From Rosa chinensis (lineage: Eukaryota; Streptophyta; Magnoliopsida; Rosales; Rosaceae): DNA of 64,000 bases. Every line of letters starts with the position of its first letter. Position 1 is the first letter of the stretch. The stretch spans positions 24,839,001 through 24,903,000 of the forward strand of contig NC_037094.1 of NCBI RefSeq assembly GCF_002994745.2, in the 5' to 3' direction. A model generated the notes under the pieces. That model saw only the letters and a list, made by a program, of their open reading frames with translations, searched no databases and had not been told where the DNA came from. A program made the position numbers and the translations under genes. This document shows positions 1 through 12,090 of the stretch, one piece after another.

Positions 1-420
1 AAAAAAAAAAAAACAAATTAATCAACCTGAATCACAAATTCACAATAAGACTATAAGAGGACAATAGATCACTTGAACTCCTGAAGATCGAGCTCATCAC
101 ACTATCGGTTGGGTACTTGTGTTTGTGTTTGACTGTGATTTGTGGAATTATGCGCGTGCTGTAGTGCTGATATGTTTAATCCAGCCACCACTTAAAAGGT
201 TTGTGGGTTGTGGAATGTGGGAACACATATAATATGTTTACGGTTTGTGGGATGTGGGATGTGGGATGTGGGAACACATAAATATATTGTAAACATATTT
301 TTCTAGTGGGGGCATATATTCAAAATCTCCCTCCAATTGACAAATGTCATGATCTCAATGGGGGCAATGGCCTCCACTCGTCCTTAACTGGCTCCGCCAC
401 TATACTATTGTTTACGAGTG
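1..420. other. AT-rich intergenic DNA with short tandem repeat
   Basis: No gene is visible. The window opens with a poly-A run. A short GTGGGAT-type tandem repeat lies at about 247-272. The stretch ends in a GGCTCCGCCAC phrase that I associate with degenerate plant transposon ends, but I could not define an element. Confidence 0.4.
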
Positions 421-867
421 AATGTAAAATTAATCCAAAACTAACACGGTTTCACTGTTAATGCCAAAAGCAGAGGACTTGGGTAAAATTACAAGACTTG
501 AGTAAAATCCCAATGTTGTAACTCTAAGATGTAATTCTAATTCAGTTGAATTTTACTCATCAAGATGGTGTTCTGCTGTAAACGTAAGGACATGCTTCTT
601 CTTTTTCCCTCATTATTGAAGTTTTGAGCTCACATTACAGGCTCAACATGAAATTGAAATCATAGTATTCTTACAGCTGATAATGATTAGTTTTAACTCT
701 TTTTTTTAATTATTTTTTCTTTTAACTTTTATTCTCTGAATCATTCTTTGGTGGAATGATGTGGTGTTTGAACTTGGACAGTAGATGCTCTACTGTCCCT
801 CCATTTGGGGGTGTGTTAATTAGTCTTTTACTGCTTTTATGTATTTGGCACTCTTCTCCACGTACTT

Positions 868-1560
868 TAAATTTTTATTTTATTTTTATCAAAAGAAGAA
901 CTTCATTAAATAATGAAACGATTACAATGGGTTATGGGACCATGAGTATCCCACACTAGACTTCACACTAAAAGTCCATGCTGACACACTGATGGAGCCA
1001 ATGAGGCCCCGACTCTAAACAAAGAAAAGGTTGACTAACTTTCGAAGCCTCCTTTGCTAACTGGTGAGCAAAATTGTTGCCTTCCCTCTTTACAAAGTGA
1101 CCACTACGAACATGAAATAATTGAACTAAAGACTTAACTTCCTCAATAATATTACCCTCAACACTCAAATCATTAGAACTATCCTCCAGCGCATTAACCA
1201 CGGAAAGGGCATCACCGTCAACTTCTAGACTCGTAAATCCCACATGCAAGGCGAAGCGTAAACCATGTAGAAGAGCTAGAGCTTCCACCGATCTTGGGGG
1301 GAGGTTTCCAACCTGTGGCACTGCCATAGCCCCTTTTAGCAAACCCACGTTATCTCTAAAGACCACACCCAGGCCACAGACATTATTTTTAGCATCGCAA
1401 GCCCCATCAAAATTCATTTTTAAACAACCCACAGAAGGAGGCCTCCAATTAACTTACCTTTGTATCGAAGAAGTGCCATGAACCTGCCTTGCTCCCCCCT
1501 TCTTCTCCCATTCCACCTGCCATTCACTAGCCATTCAAATGACAACAGCTGGCTCTAAAG
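868..1560 (-). mobile_element. LINE (non-LTR retrotransposon) 3' remnant
   Basis: On the minus strand an RNase H-like coding stretch is followed by a short 3' region ending in a run that reads GTTCTTCTTTTGATAAAAA, the usual style of plant LINE tails. Coding similarity continues upstream of the first Met, past a stop codon, to about 1520, so the copy is 5'-truncated and decayed. The paralogous block near 47350 lacks this stretch, consistent with insertion after the segmental duplication, although a deletion there is also possible. Confidence 0.65.
968..1432 (-). pseudogene. RNase H-like domain of a LINE
   Basis: The 154-codon frame shows the plant RVT_3/RNase H-like pattern: an N-terminal NFDGA strand with the first acidic residue, an SVEALALLHGLRFA helix with the Glu, a VDGDAL strand with a second Asp, and a late REGNNFAHQLAKEA helix. 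The domain occurs at the C-terminus of plant LINE polyproteins and in small stand-alone host proteins. The poly-A-like tail and the upstream in-frame stop favour a dead LINE end over a host gene. The annotated Met is simply the first in an open stretch, not a supported start. Confidence 0.7.
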
Positions 1561-2860
1561 CCTGTTCTCCATGTTTGTGCAATTGAAATAGCTGCATGAA
1601 ATGTCAATTCAGAATGTGAATTCTTGTTCAAGTTTGAATTTTGATTCATGTATTAAGTAGGGTTCCCTTTCTAGATTGTGACTTATTCAGGTGTTTGGGT
1701 GCAGGTTGATGGCATCAGGTGGGCAGTGTGGAAGTCCCTTCATTTGTTAAAGCTTGAGAAAACATTGTCTTAAGGCCTTCCTGGAAAACTCCTTTGGCCA
1801 TCTTTGGCTGTTTTCAGGTCATCTTACCTATCCTTGACAGTAGAATATGTGTTCCTGAGGAGTTTAGATATTAACTTTAAAACCTTTATATGCTGACTTG
1901 CATTGGAGATACAGCTTTCTGTTGTGACGTAGTTGTTATTCAAGATGAATGAATTAGATACTGTATTTGGTGTTGATCATACTCTTTGGTGTTTCAAATT
2001 AACGGAGAGCATTCTGTGAATTAATGTGTCAATATTACTTGTTATGGATCATAGAGGCTTTGCCCTGCCTGTCATGATGATGAAATAAAAAGTATATCTC
2101 AGATTTTCCATGCAATGTTCTCTTTATTTTTCTGAAAGGCTAGTGTTATGTTTCTGCTCTGGCCTCTAACCAACTCTCTTGTATAGAAATGTGTAAACCT
2201 AGTGGCTAAGTGCATGATGATTTGTATCTGCCTATGGCCGGTTGTCATTTACTTTGGTTGTTTTATCAGTAGTCGGGAACTAATATGTTAAAACACTGAG
2301 AAAGGTATAAGTTAGTTTAATTAAGCTACATATGTATATGCATGAAGCCCTTTTTCTTCATGGTAAAAATAGAAATAATGGAGGTATATTGAACATTACT
2401 ACAAGTTAGTTTCTTGTTCATCAGCAAAATCTAGAAGTATTCTAATGTCTAGAAATTAGGGAGGTTTGAGCTTAGCGTAAAGAACGGGATGAACTGGTGG
2501 CTGTTAAAACTCAATTCAAGAAAGAGATGAGTGAAGTCAAAGAAACCAGTTTGATATAGATCTTTAGTGAGTTTTTGTGTGTTTCTATGAGCTGCAAGAT
2601 ATTTATACATCTCCAAACTCCATCTGCCTGCACCCATTTTCATAGTCAATGATATGCTTGTGAGCTTGAAACAAAAGCCATCTTCTATTTTTGGTTCTGG
2701 CCATTGATATCCATATGCTGAAGAGTGTATTTAAGGATGGTAGAGACTGGCTTATTACCTCACATGGTAACTCTTTATTTCTTTGAAGACAATAATTTGT
2801 TATATACTTTGTTGAACCTTTTTTCTTGCATTGTTTGAATATGTGATATATTGAGATTTG

Positions 2861-3335
2861 AAATCCTCCAACGTGCTCTTGAATGAGAACTTTAAGCCGA
2901 AGCTCTCAGACTTTGGGCTTGCTAGAGAAGGGCCAAAGGGGTAGGCATAAGTTCTTTAAGGACTCCGTGTCAACTTCATTTGGAGGTTGGCATAATCTTT
3001 TTTGAAATGTAATATTGAGAGGACAAATTGGATTAGTTATTTATTAGCCTTTTTGGTTCTTTCCTTCTATTTTACTAATTCCCTGGAATAATGGTTCATG
3101 TTGTATTTGCTTTTGTTATCAGGTGGTAGAGAGTAGGGACTCATGGATATGCTTCCCCAAAGTATGTTGAAACACACCATCTTTTAATCCATAGTGACTT
3201 ATGAGATCCTCACTGGGAGACGTGTCATAGAAAGACACCGACCAACTGCGGAGCAGAATCTTCTTTATTGGATTAGACAGTACTTGAGACCAGTATTCAA
3301 GAGACTAGTATTCTGTCCAAAATGGGTGTACGTTA
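2861..3335 (+). pseudogene. Receptor-like cytoplasmic kinase fragment, central to late kinase subdomains
   Basis: Three pieces of a protein kinase domain occur in order on the plus strand. At 2862-2943 there is NVLLNENFKPKLSDFGLARE, which holds the DFG magnesium-binding motif. At about 3129-3175 there is THGYASPKYVET, the activation-segment end. From about 3198 there is YEILTGRRVIERHRP followed by a LLYWIRQY region. Spacing suggests introns. A TAG interrupts after the first piece, and the APE-type Glu appears to be Lys. The phrases fit the PCRK1/PBL (RLCK-VII) family. No complete exon set is present, so this is a relic, paralogous to the fragments at 39792-41407. Confidence 0.75.
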
Positions 3336-3769
3336 ATTATTTGAAGAAGTTATTTTAGCTCGTTTTCTGCCACAAATAAATAGTTTTGAAGGTAATCCAC
3401 ACCATATAGTTGAAGCAAAAAGATTTTGGAGACTAGAGGTATAAATGTGAAAATCACAATTGACTTGCTTTTAGTTCCAAGTCAAGTCTTTAGAAATTGG
3501 CTGACTTGACTGATTTTGTAAAGGTAGTCATGGCTGATCTCGTTCGGATATCTAATGATGAAGGTAGTCAGTGTTACAAGATGACCCGAATGGATTTGTG
3601 GGCTATATTGTTGGGATACTTATCAAGTAGTTTGATAGGTTGCTATTGTTTTGTGCGTTTTTTGACAGTGTGTGATACTTTTTCTTGAGGAGTGAATTCC
3701 ACACTCCCTAATTTGTTCTTCACTCTCTTTTTCCTTCTTTAGACAAAATTTAAGTTACCAGAAAAGAAA
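3336..3769. other. Segmentally duplicated intergenic stretch
   Basis: About 3340-3520 matches 32628-32830 closely, so the same ancestral flank exists twice. The remainder (3530-3769) shows nothing I recognise; short ORFs there lack support. Confidence 0.6.
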
Positions 3770-5515
3770 ACATGGACTATTTGATGCGGCTGAAATAGCC
3801 TCACAATTTAACCCTGCAAAATGTAGTTGTCAGTATAGGATAAGCAGGGATCGCTCAGTCCGTGGATTGTAGGGTACACCTACACAAAAAGGTCAATTAA
3901 CAAATAAAAGAATAAAATGGGGGTTTTCAAATTTGGTTCCTAATCTACTTAAAATAAAAACAAAACAAATAAAACAATATACAATGATCGACTTCCCTAA
4001 CCTAGACCAATACCACTCGAAAATTACTAAGTGTAAAAACAGAAAATTCATTTCAACATGCTACAAAAATGTGCCCATCTTAAATGCCTAGATAAGAGCC
4101 CAAATGAAAAGCCTCAGCGGATCAATCCATTTATCTGATTCGTTCTAATGTAGGCTTGGATCGGAAAAGTCCTTACCAAGCCTAATACTACTAATTTTCG
4201 AAAACACTCAGCGTAATTCTCTTAACTAGTAGTTTTATCTAACCCTCGAATCAACTCACACGTGCAAATTAACCATTACACATAGAATTTAACACGTAAT
4301 TTCCAGAATTGTTTAATCATTAAAGCATGATTTTTACCACTCGTTAGAACTAATTACGACTTGTTTAACTCAGCGTCTTAACAAATAACAATTACTCTTG
4401 GCAAATTAAGCAAACACACAAGAACTCTCACCGTTATTCTAGCATGCAAACTTATTAATCTAACTCTGAAAATTACCTAAACACGTAGAAGGGCACAAGA
4501 TTGTAACATGCATTATAAAAGAATTCTCGAAATTAACTCAATAATAAACTGAAAATCTCAAAAATATTAATAAAAATATTCTGAAAATTTCATGTCTCCA
4601 ATTACACAACTCGCAAATCCAAAAACACAAAACCGAAATAAAAATTGTAAATAGAGTCATAGTTACACTTTGAAGCTTTCCTCAGCGGCTTAGCAACACG
4701 GTGATGAACTTGTCTCTGCTATGGTGGTGGAGCATCCTTGACTCACCGCCTAAGAGCTTCGTAGATTGATGGATGGATGGTGGTCACGGTCTTGTAGGTG
4801 ATGGAAGTTTAAGGAGTGAATTGGGCAGTCTTGGAATGGTTTTTGGCCAGGAAGTGATAGGCCAAGAAGTGATCGGCCAGGAAGTGATCTTGGCTGGGAA
4901 GTGATGCAAATTCTGTTCTGGACGTTGCCTATTTATAGGGGAGCATTAGTTGGCTTTTGTCGATCATACCCTTCATCATTGGACGGATGAGATTGCATCA
5001 TAATTCCTTTAATTTCCCAACTGAAACATCTCCTTTATGGCCTTAACTCCTCTCATAATGGGGCAATTCCTTTAATTTCCAAGCTGAAACGTCTTTCTCT
5101 TATTTATTTTCCAGTTGAAACATCTTTCTCTTTTATTCCTCAACTGAAAACGTCTTTCTCCTTTATTTCCCTTCTTCATTGCTTGGTCAAATATCTTAAA
5201 TGCTTTATTTTATGACTCCATCATTGCTGTTTCCAAGAGTTCCACCAGGCAAGGTTTCCTACAACAAGCAGGAGAATATCAGAATTTTCTAGAGAAAATA
5301 AAGGGAATTAAAATGTAAAGACCGCAGAAACAGTCGACAGTGAGGAATCCTGATCCAGCTAGGATTTTTCATGAATTTTACTTTTTCCGCCTATTTCAAC
5401 AAGACTCTCAAAATGACTTAATGACTCAAAACACTAAACTAAGGGAGAAACAAGGCTAAAATGTGGCACATATTCAATAATATCGTCACACTTTTTGCTC
5501 CTATCAGTACCGATT
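3770..5515. other. Non-coding insertion-like block, class unresolved
   Basis: This 1.7 kb stretch has no coding potential. It is absent between the matching flanks at 32830-32880, so it probably inserted into the left copy. It carries repeated phrases such as AGTGATCGGCCAGGAAGTGA (about 4853-4908) and CTGAAACATCT/CTGAAAACGTCT (5024-5155). I could not define terminal repeats or a target duplication, so the class is left open. Confidence 0.35.
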
Positions 5516-5629
5516 ATAAAATGGGGTGTAGATTTCACTCTTGTTTTTCTTTGATTTGGTGTTTTGCCTGGCTTTGAGTTTTACCCCTATCCGGTTTTAG
5601 TAAGGCCGCTCTGACTCTTGTATGTTTCT

Positions 5630-6160
5630 CCTATTTTATGAACAAATTGTTAAAACTGTTCTGTCCACCTGCCAATCCACGATGCTCCACCATCGAAGAC
5701 TTGGCATAAACAGCAGTAACAACACTACCAACCGAATCGAAAACAGTTTGAAATGAAACCAGTTGATCTGTGATTGAAAGAATTTAAGTGGAAGGATATC
5801 AGGCCTTGGCACCCCTCTGCCATTTGACAGATTAGAACCAAGTTCAAAGAACGCCAAAAAGAAACCGGAATAGAAGCCAAATCCACGAAAAGCTTATTGT
5901 TTTCCAATGATTTTAATTTGGTTCTAACTAATTAGATGAATTCAGTCTTTTCCATGAACGTCAAAGCTGAAAGAAAATACACCAAAAGCTTGATGGCTTT
6001 GATGCACATCAATTCCACTTGGTTGACCTTGACTATAACCAAAATGAGTTGGACGTTTGTGGAAATTTTGTACAAGTTAAAAGCAAACATATATAGATAT
6101 TGCAAAGCCAAACTTGTAGAAAGGAACACAGCTGCCTTCAAGATCAAGATCGAGTATTAA
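5630..6160. repeat. Duplicated intergenic segment (partner 32880-33170)
   Basis: About 5800-6060 matches 32895-33150 at high identity, including a stretch around GCCATTTG and GTTCAAAG and another around TTGGACGTTTGTG. The two copies continue the same duplication as 3340-3520 and 32628-32830. No gene is recognised; short ORFs on both strands are not conserved between copies. Confidence 0.65.
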
Positions 6161-6179
6161 TTAGAAAGATGGAATCAGG

Positions 6180-6285
6180 CCGGGCTTTCAATAACTTTCA
6201 AATTTTTTTTTTAAAAAGCCCGAACCTTTCCGGGTCGGGTTTCGGTTTTCCGGTCTATTTGCCCAGCCCTAAAAGCATGACACCA
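6180..6285. mobile_element. Remnant resembling the end of a hAT-type MITE
   Basis: Clustered AGCCCG / CGGGTCGGG phrases ending in TGCCCAGCCCTA resemble the GC-rich subterminal DNA of the complete hAT-type element at 12421-13339. Only one end is visible and no target duplication was found. Confidence 0.3.
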
Positions 6286-6368
6286 AAAACTCTCTTCGAC
6301 ATTTCATCAAACGCCTTGTGGGCGTCCTTCACAATGACCCCAAAAAAGTGAGGTTGAGTAAAACTCAT

Positions 6369-6414
6369 TTTGGGTCTGAGAAGATTTAATTGAACTTAGA
6401 TTCTCAGACCCAAA
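6369..6414. repeat. Perfect 14-bp inverted repeat (hairpin)
   Basis: TTTGGGTCTGAGAA at 6369-6382 is exactly complementary to TTCTCAGACCCAAA at 6401-6414, with an 18-nt loop. The stem is too short for a typical plant miRNA precursor. A small fold-back transposon relic is equally possible. Confidence 0.6.
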
Positions 6415-6419
6415 TAAGG

Positions 6420-7380
6420 GTTTGAGATTCTCTCAATTGGCAAGTTCTTGGGTTTTGCTCCGAGCTGCAGTCAAAATCAAAGGTATGCTTCTTTCCTCTT
6501 TTGACACAAAATCACAATCAGAGAGGTGCTCGATTACTGGATTTGTGGGACTATGAACAAGCTATAGGTAGGAAAATTTGATTCATTATCTTTTAGGAAT
6601 CAAACATTAGCTGTTTGCATAAAATGCTCCGAGAAATTCTTTTGGCAAATATCTCATGCATTCTACTTCTTTGAATAGATGGAGCTTTATTTGCATGCTT
6701 AATCTGTTTTTGAGTGTCAAAGTTGATCTGAGATGAATGATGGATAAATATCTTGACTTATGTTACAATGACTGGATTTTGCTGTTTGGAAATTCCTTGG
6801 TTGTTCACCCAAAAATGAAAACCAGCTGATTTCCAGTTAGTAAGTGCCTGTGCATACATTACCCTTTTCTTTCTCCAAAAAAAGCAGTATTTTGTAGTTA
6901 AGGAACAATCACGTCAATTTATGTTCACATAGATATATGTGCTGATCTTCTTACCATTCTGAAATAGATGGGATGATATGACAACTATGAGTTTTACTGA
7001 TAACTAAAGCCTGGGGAAGAAATTTTTATAATTGATTTGATTCACAAACTTGTTGAGATTGCTTCTTTGTGATTCTGTAATCTTATTACCATTCTGGAAT
7101 AGAAAGGATCATATTGTACTTGGGCATTTGGTGGTTGTTTGCAGTGTATTGGTACACATCAGCAGGGTGCATGGTGGACATTACTAGGCCTTTATCAGGC
7201 CGATGTTTTCTGATTATTGGTACGCATCTGGTTCTCATTTTTCTGTCATGCATCCGCTGAAATGTGCAGACAACTTTTACATTTGTGGACAAAATAAATT
7301 TGATTGTCATGATTTTACTACATCAATCCTAGTTGTGGTTTTACATTATTTCAGAAAGTTTCAGAAGCATCAATCCTTGT
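6420..7380. other. Intergenic, no supported gene
   Basis: Nothing identifiable. A CAAAGGTATGC phrase near 6480 looks like a splice donor after a leader, but no downstream coding exon follows. Two similar phrases (TTACCATTCTGGAATAGA-like, near 6950 and 7085) hint at a small internal duplication. Confidence 0.4.
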
Positions 7381-7384
7381 TGGA

Positions 7385-7660
7385 ATTCTACCAGATAACT
7401 GTTTTTTGAAGGATCAAGAGACGCCATCATTTTCAAGTGACCAAAGTGTTTGCACCCTTACCTGTCGGTAATTTACGTGAGAGGTTTAGAGAAGCACATT
7501 CCTGATGTTTGGAGGAAATGGTTGTAATAAGTGGTTATTGCTATTGTAAGCATGGTGCAGTTTTTTTTATTGTAGATTTAAAATTTCCCGAGGATCTGAT
7601 TCAGAGATAGCTAGACGAAACTTTCCAATACTTGTTAGGCACTGAATCAGATATTCCATT
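7385..7660 (-). pseudogene. Highly decayed RLP C-terminal LRR relic
   Basis: Minus-strand DNA here matches the better-preserved relics at 42600-42850 and 60960-61230, where a late LRR (LSRNYLTGK, NFGHLKMMAFLDSSKN) is still readable. Here the frame is broken in several places. Its location about 0.7 kb beyond the stop of RLP-B mirrors the relic beyond RLP-D, so it travelled as part of the duplicated unit. Confidence 0.6.
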
Positions 7661-8367
7661 ATTGCAGATATGAAGATAATGAAGTTCTCTCTGCATCCAC
7701 ATCCATTGAGAAAGAAGGGCATGCCTAGTGTTGAAATGTTGGATTCTTATCTGGACTGAACTTGAAAGGAAGAGATAGGGGTGATTATCATAGTGATCTG
7801 CTCAATAAAACTTTCATGAAACTTCCAGAAAACAAGTTGAATAACAGAAACATGATCGAGTTAGATTGGAACAGATTAATTCACATGTTGTGGAATGAAA
7901 CAGTAATAGCAGCTAGTTATTTTTGAGTTAATTGAGAAAGCTAGGTTTAAATCACAGCCAAAAAAAGACGAGGAAGCTAAACAGAGTTTTGTTTCATGGA
8001 ATCGAAGGGGCTTATATATACCAGCCCATATTACATACAATCCATACACGTTTCTCAAGAGCAACAAGCATAATATTCATTTCTTGCTGAAATAGAAAGC
8101 AAAGACATCTGAAAACCTTCCACATTAAGCCTTGAATTCTTCCACTTCCTGGATAATTAGGCTCATTTTCCTCAATATTTCCAGAATCTCCTGACATCAT
8201 GTCAAAACAAATGACAGTAAAAAAAACAGTATCTCCAAAAGACGTACAAATATTTTCTGTTTCCAAAAAGTTGTTATACTATAAATTGGAAAGAGTTTCA
8301 ACATGTAAATTTAACCAGACAACATAAACACGAGAAACACATAAGTATAATCTTGCATTATTACCAT
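7661..8367 (-). other. RLP-B 3' flank, repeated in the cluster
   Basis: Non-coding. The region around 7820-8110 is repeated with small changes beyond RLP-C (27895-28050) and RLP-D (43070-43440), and partly at 24725-24835 and 61430-61510. It probably holds the 3' UTR and polyadenylation region; no single poly-A signal stands out. Confidence 0.55.
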
Positions 8368-10119
8368 TTATCTTTGAAGGCTCCTCTGCAATTTTCCCTT
8401 AGCCACAGCCATTTTGACATAAATCAAATCTTTTGAATCATCCAAGAATTTGAAATAGGCGTATCTCCAAGAGCTCTTCAGTAGTAAACTGCCACAGACT
8501 ATCCAGAATCCACTGACAAATCCCAATACTGTACTGAATCTACTGATAAAGAATCCCAGGTTTATGAGACCATCATTATCATGTTCCTTGTTATCAGTTT
8601 CACTGCCTCTCATGATTCCATCATCTTGAGTTATTCCATCTCCTGGGCAAATTTGTGTCAGTGGTGGTCCACAAAGTCCAAGATTTCCAATATATGCAGA
8701 ATCATTAAAACTCTGAAGTTGGGTGCCTAGCGGAATTCTTCCTGACAAGTGGTTGTGTGATACGTCTAAGACTCCGAGAAAGTTTAGTCTCAAAAAACTT
8801 GCTGGAATTTTCCCAGATATCTGGTTTCTTGACAAATCAAGAGATTCCAACATCTTCATGTTACCAAAGTTTTCGGGAAGGTTTCCTGTCAAATAGTTTC
8901 TTGACAGATTCAGTGAAATCAACTCTGTCATACTTGCTATACTCTGCGGAATTTCCCCCACCAAATAGTTTCTTGACATGTCAATGCTTCTCATACCAGC
9001 AAGATTTTCCCCAAACTCGATTTCTATTCCCTTCCACACGAGTTCTAAAATGATAGATTCACTAATATAATCATCAGCCAAAGCGGTTATGTTATTAAAG
9101 CAATGTGGCAAGCCTCCGGAAATATTGTTGTGAGAGAGGTCCAAGACATGAATGGTAGCTAGACGGCACAGGGAGAAGGGTATGATTCCATTAAACTCAT
9201 TGGACCGTAAGCGTAAAATCGCCAAATTTGTTAGGCTTTGCCCCATCCATGTTGGTATTTGACCAGAGAGGTTATTATCCCCAAGGTCAACAACTGCTAA
9301 ATCTGTACAGTTTTCTAAAGAAGGCACTTCTCCTGAAAAGTTGTTTCCATGTAAACGCAACAGCCGAATTCTGTTTAGATTGCCTAACCAGCTTGGTATT
9401 GTCCCAAATAATTTATTCTTTCCTAGATTCAACATTTCCAAGTCTCGAAATTGCATGAAACAATTAGGAAGCTCCCCTGACAGTAGGTTCTCAGAAAAGT
9501 CGAGATAAGACATCCTTGGAGAGTGCAGTATTGCACAGAAGGAAGACAAAGGCCCAGAAAACATGTTGTTCCAGAGATCCAACTCCTGGAGCATCGGAGA
9601 TATTGATGGCAATGCACCAGAAAATATATTGGAAGACAAGTCAACAGAAATCAAGCTAGTTCTTGACAGATTTGGCAGTTTCCCATGGATTTGGTTCATG
9701 GAGAGATCTAACGTAGATATGCTAGAAAATAGATCCCAAACTTTGATAGGTAATGATCCTGATAGTCCAGCATTAGAGAGATAAAGACCGGTAAGACTTG
9801 TTTGCGTTAGAATCCACTCCGGAAAAGTTGGGCCCACCTTACAAGAGGACATGTCTAACCAATCAAGTTGAAAAGGTGGATTCCAATCAGAGCTTAGGTT
9901 GATAAAGAAACGATTACCAAAAAGACGCAAATCCTGTACACGAGAGAGGTTCAGAAAGTGGGATTCTGTTATGACACCGGTCAAAGAATTCCCGGAGAGA
10001 GATAAAAATTCAAGGCTAGAGAGTTGCCCTACACTCTCGGATACAGACCCATTTAATTGATTCGAGCTAAGCTCTAACACTCTTAATTTTGAAAAACGTG
10101 CCAAATCTGGCAACGACCC
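8368..10119 (-). pseudogene. RLP-B, 3' part: LRRs, transmembrane segment, short tail
   Basis: This is the C-terminal two thirds of a receptor-like protein of the EIX2/HcrVf-like class, which sense extracellular ligands at the plasma membrane. From the N-side it shows about 16 plant-type LRRs, a non-LRR island (ELVWKGIEIEFGENL), four more LRRs, a cap with LGLCGPPLTQICPGD, an acidic spacer, one membrane helix with GFVSGFW, and a short basic tail (YAYFKFLDDSKD...). The frame is open to the stop. At 10119 homology stops exactly at GACCC, where the 10 kb LTR element begins. The open frame running on to 10284 is LTR sequence, not receptor. The N-terminal parts lie at 20135-20400 and 23228-24030. 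Confidence 0.92.
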
Positions 10120-11502
10120 TGTTTGGCTCCAGTTTTGTTGCAGCTGGTCAACAGTCTCTTTTCTGCGCGGGCATGCCAGCACCGTTCGGGTGCGGTCGTC
10201 GGGGATGTCCCTTGACCTGACTTCTATCAAGCGATTGTGGACGAGGAGAGCACCAACCTCGTCGTGGGATTCTTTGTGCCTCATGGCGAGGACTTTTGCT
10301 GAGCTTCTTGAAAATCACCAAATCGATACTCGATGTTGTAGATTGAGCAGAGCGAGAACCACTGGGAAATGAGGAGAACTTGCTAAAGAGTGACTTTAGC
10401 TTGGCTGGGTTGCTAGGGCGTTACCCTTGCTTGGCTGGTTCTGTAACCGTTGTGGTCGCGGCACTACCGTCGGCTCCCGAGGAGACTAGGACCGAAGCAC
10501 TTTGACAGAGGGTTTGGTGGCACTGAAAGTCGGCTTCTGAGAAGACTAGGACTAGGAGTGTGATCACCGCTAAGAGAAAGAAAAAGAGAGGAGTTGCTCT
10601 TAGAGAGGTTTGCTCTAGAGAGAACTTAGATCATCTTAGAGATGTTTTGATGTTGAGTGAATGTGTGTTTTAGAATGAGAGGAGAAGGTGTTTATATAGG
10701 GAAGAAAAAGAAGAGTGAAATGATGAGTGGAAGAAAAATAATGAAAGTGGAGTATGAAAGTGATTTGTAAAATATGGAAAAGATAGAGAAATGATGAAAT
10801 GAAAGCAAAGCATGAAGGTGCAGAAACATGGAAGTGATGATGATCTATTAAAGAGATTGTAGAAGAAAAATATATCCAAGGAAAAAGAGAAAAGCATCTA
10901 GCTTTCTTCATGTGGGTAGGAAACATGAACATGTGAATATTGAGCTGGTTTTAGGTCAGTTTCTGCCCCTTTATTCCTTCAATTATTTCTCCAACAAGAC
11001 TTCAGTATAAGCCTTCGAATTCTTCATATGAAATTATCCACCATGAGTGTAGATTACTGTGGTAAAATTTCAGAATTTATTTCCATGTGGTTGGGCCGGA
11101 AATGCTGCTGGACCTCTTACAGGTCCAGTTTTCCAGTTTTGCTTCTGTAGAAAATTGGGCTGATTGTTTGAAAGCTTTCCACTTAAAACTAACTCTGGAA
11201 CTCTTCATAAGAAATGATCCTTGGGATGTCTAGTATTAATCTGGAAAGTTTCAGCTCATTTAGATTTCATTTGGTTAGTCTGCCGCCCCTCCTTCCTTGT
11301 TTAGCTCGGTTTCTCCTAGCCGAAGTAGGAAAATGTGCTAAAGTTGACTTTTCATGCTTCCATGCTTCCATAGTAGGCTTTATTTAGCCTCTAAATATAT
11401 ATTTCGAGCTTGTCGAAAATATATATCTTGAGCCACTGATATTGGCTCAATTTCTCCAAGACGTGCCTTGTCAAGCCAAAATGTTCATTTTGGGTCCAAA
11501 CA
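10120..11502 (-). repeat. LTR (3' LTR relative to element orientation)
   Basis: 1383 bp, starting TGTTTGGCTCC and ending GGGTCCAAACA on the plus strand. It matches 18735-20134 along its full length. Short minus-strand ORFs at 10636-10932 recur in both LTRs only because the LTRs are the same sequence; I do not call them genes. Confidence 0.95.
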
Positions 11503-11515
11503 TTGCCCCCCAGAC
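11503..11515 (-). other. Polypurine tract of the 10 kb element
   Basis: Read on the minus strand, GTCTGGGGGGCAA directly abuts the LTR start, as expected for plus-strand DNA priming. It fixes the minus orientation of the element. Confidence 0.7.
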
Positions 11516-12090
11516 CTCGAAGTCAAAGGTCTTCGTCTTGACTGAAGAGGTCTTGAATCAGCACTGCTCTTATAATATTGTTTCTCAAAAGCCACTTGTT
11601 TTGGCTTGACTGATTCCATATAGGCCTCTAAATAGGCCATAAAGCCACAATCTGAATTGCCTTTGCCATGAATGAGGATCAGAACTATAGCGTGCCCCCC
11701 ATGCGAAGGAGACTGCTTTTGATCGCGAATGAGGATCCTTCTCTTCCTTGGTGGTTGCTTCGCCATGTGTATAGCAACAAGTTTCTGCCTTGTTTGCTGG
11801 CTCTCTGTTGATTTTCTCAAATGTAGGGGTTGGAGCCGCTTTCCTGACTTGATCAAGGCCTATAGTACTTGGCGACATAAGATGCAAAATAGCAAACTGT
11901 TTGCTGTCATTTAATCCTTCGCGAGTCTTATGCCGAAGAGGATGATTGGATCATGGCTATCGACATCATGACGTGTGACCAAGTGAAACCACCATACTTG
12001 CTGCAACTTTAGCATCTAAAACCGCATCGGTTTTAATCATGTTTTAATTAAAAAACATCAGGCCGCTATGCTGGCCCTGCCGTGGTAAGA
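11516..12090. other. Internal non-coding DNA of the 10 kb element
   Basis: Overlapping short minus-strand frames (11485-11887) have no recognisable domain and are not supported as genes. The right part leads into the duplicated promoter-like block upstream of the PMD ORF. Confidence 0.5.

Larger units (their letters stand above)
421..2860. repeat. Left copy of a segmental duplication (partner at 47040-52980)
   Basis: Blocks here match blocks on the right side of the window at high identity and in the same order: about 421-620 with 47040-47230, 740-800 with 47310-47360, 1705-2085 with 47358-47727, and 2099-2640 with 52432-52940. The left copy carries an extra stretch including the LINE remnant (868-1560). 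The right copy carries an extra 4.7 kb Helitron-like insertion. No complete gene is visible. The block leads directly into kinase exon remnants at 2861, so it is probably intronic or flanking DNA of the old kinase gene. Confidence 0.8.

Noticed and set aside
968..1432. Host RNase H-like gene
   Set aside because: LINE-type tail downstream and in-frame stop upstream fit a truncated LINE better.
10120..10284. Open frame extending RLP-B upstream
   Set aside because: These codons are LTR sequence; receptor homology ends exactly at the target duplication.
10636..10932. Conserved ORF present twice (also at 19252-19548)
   Set aside because: The conservation only reflects that both lie in the two LTRs; no domain, low-complexity composition.
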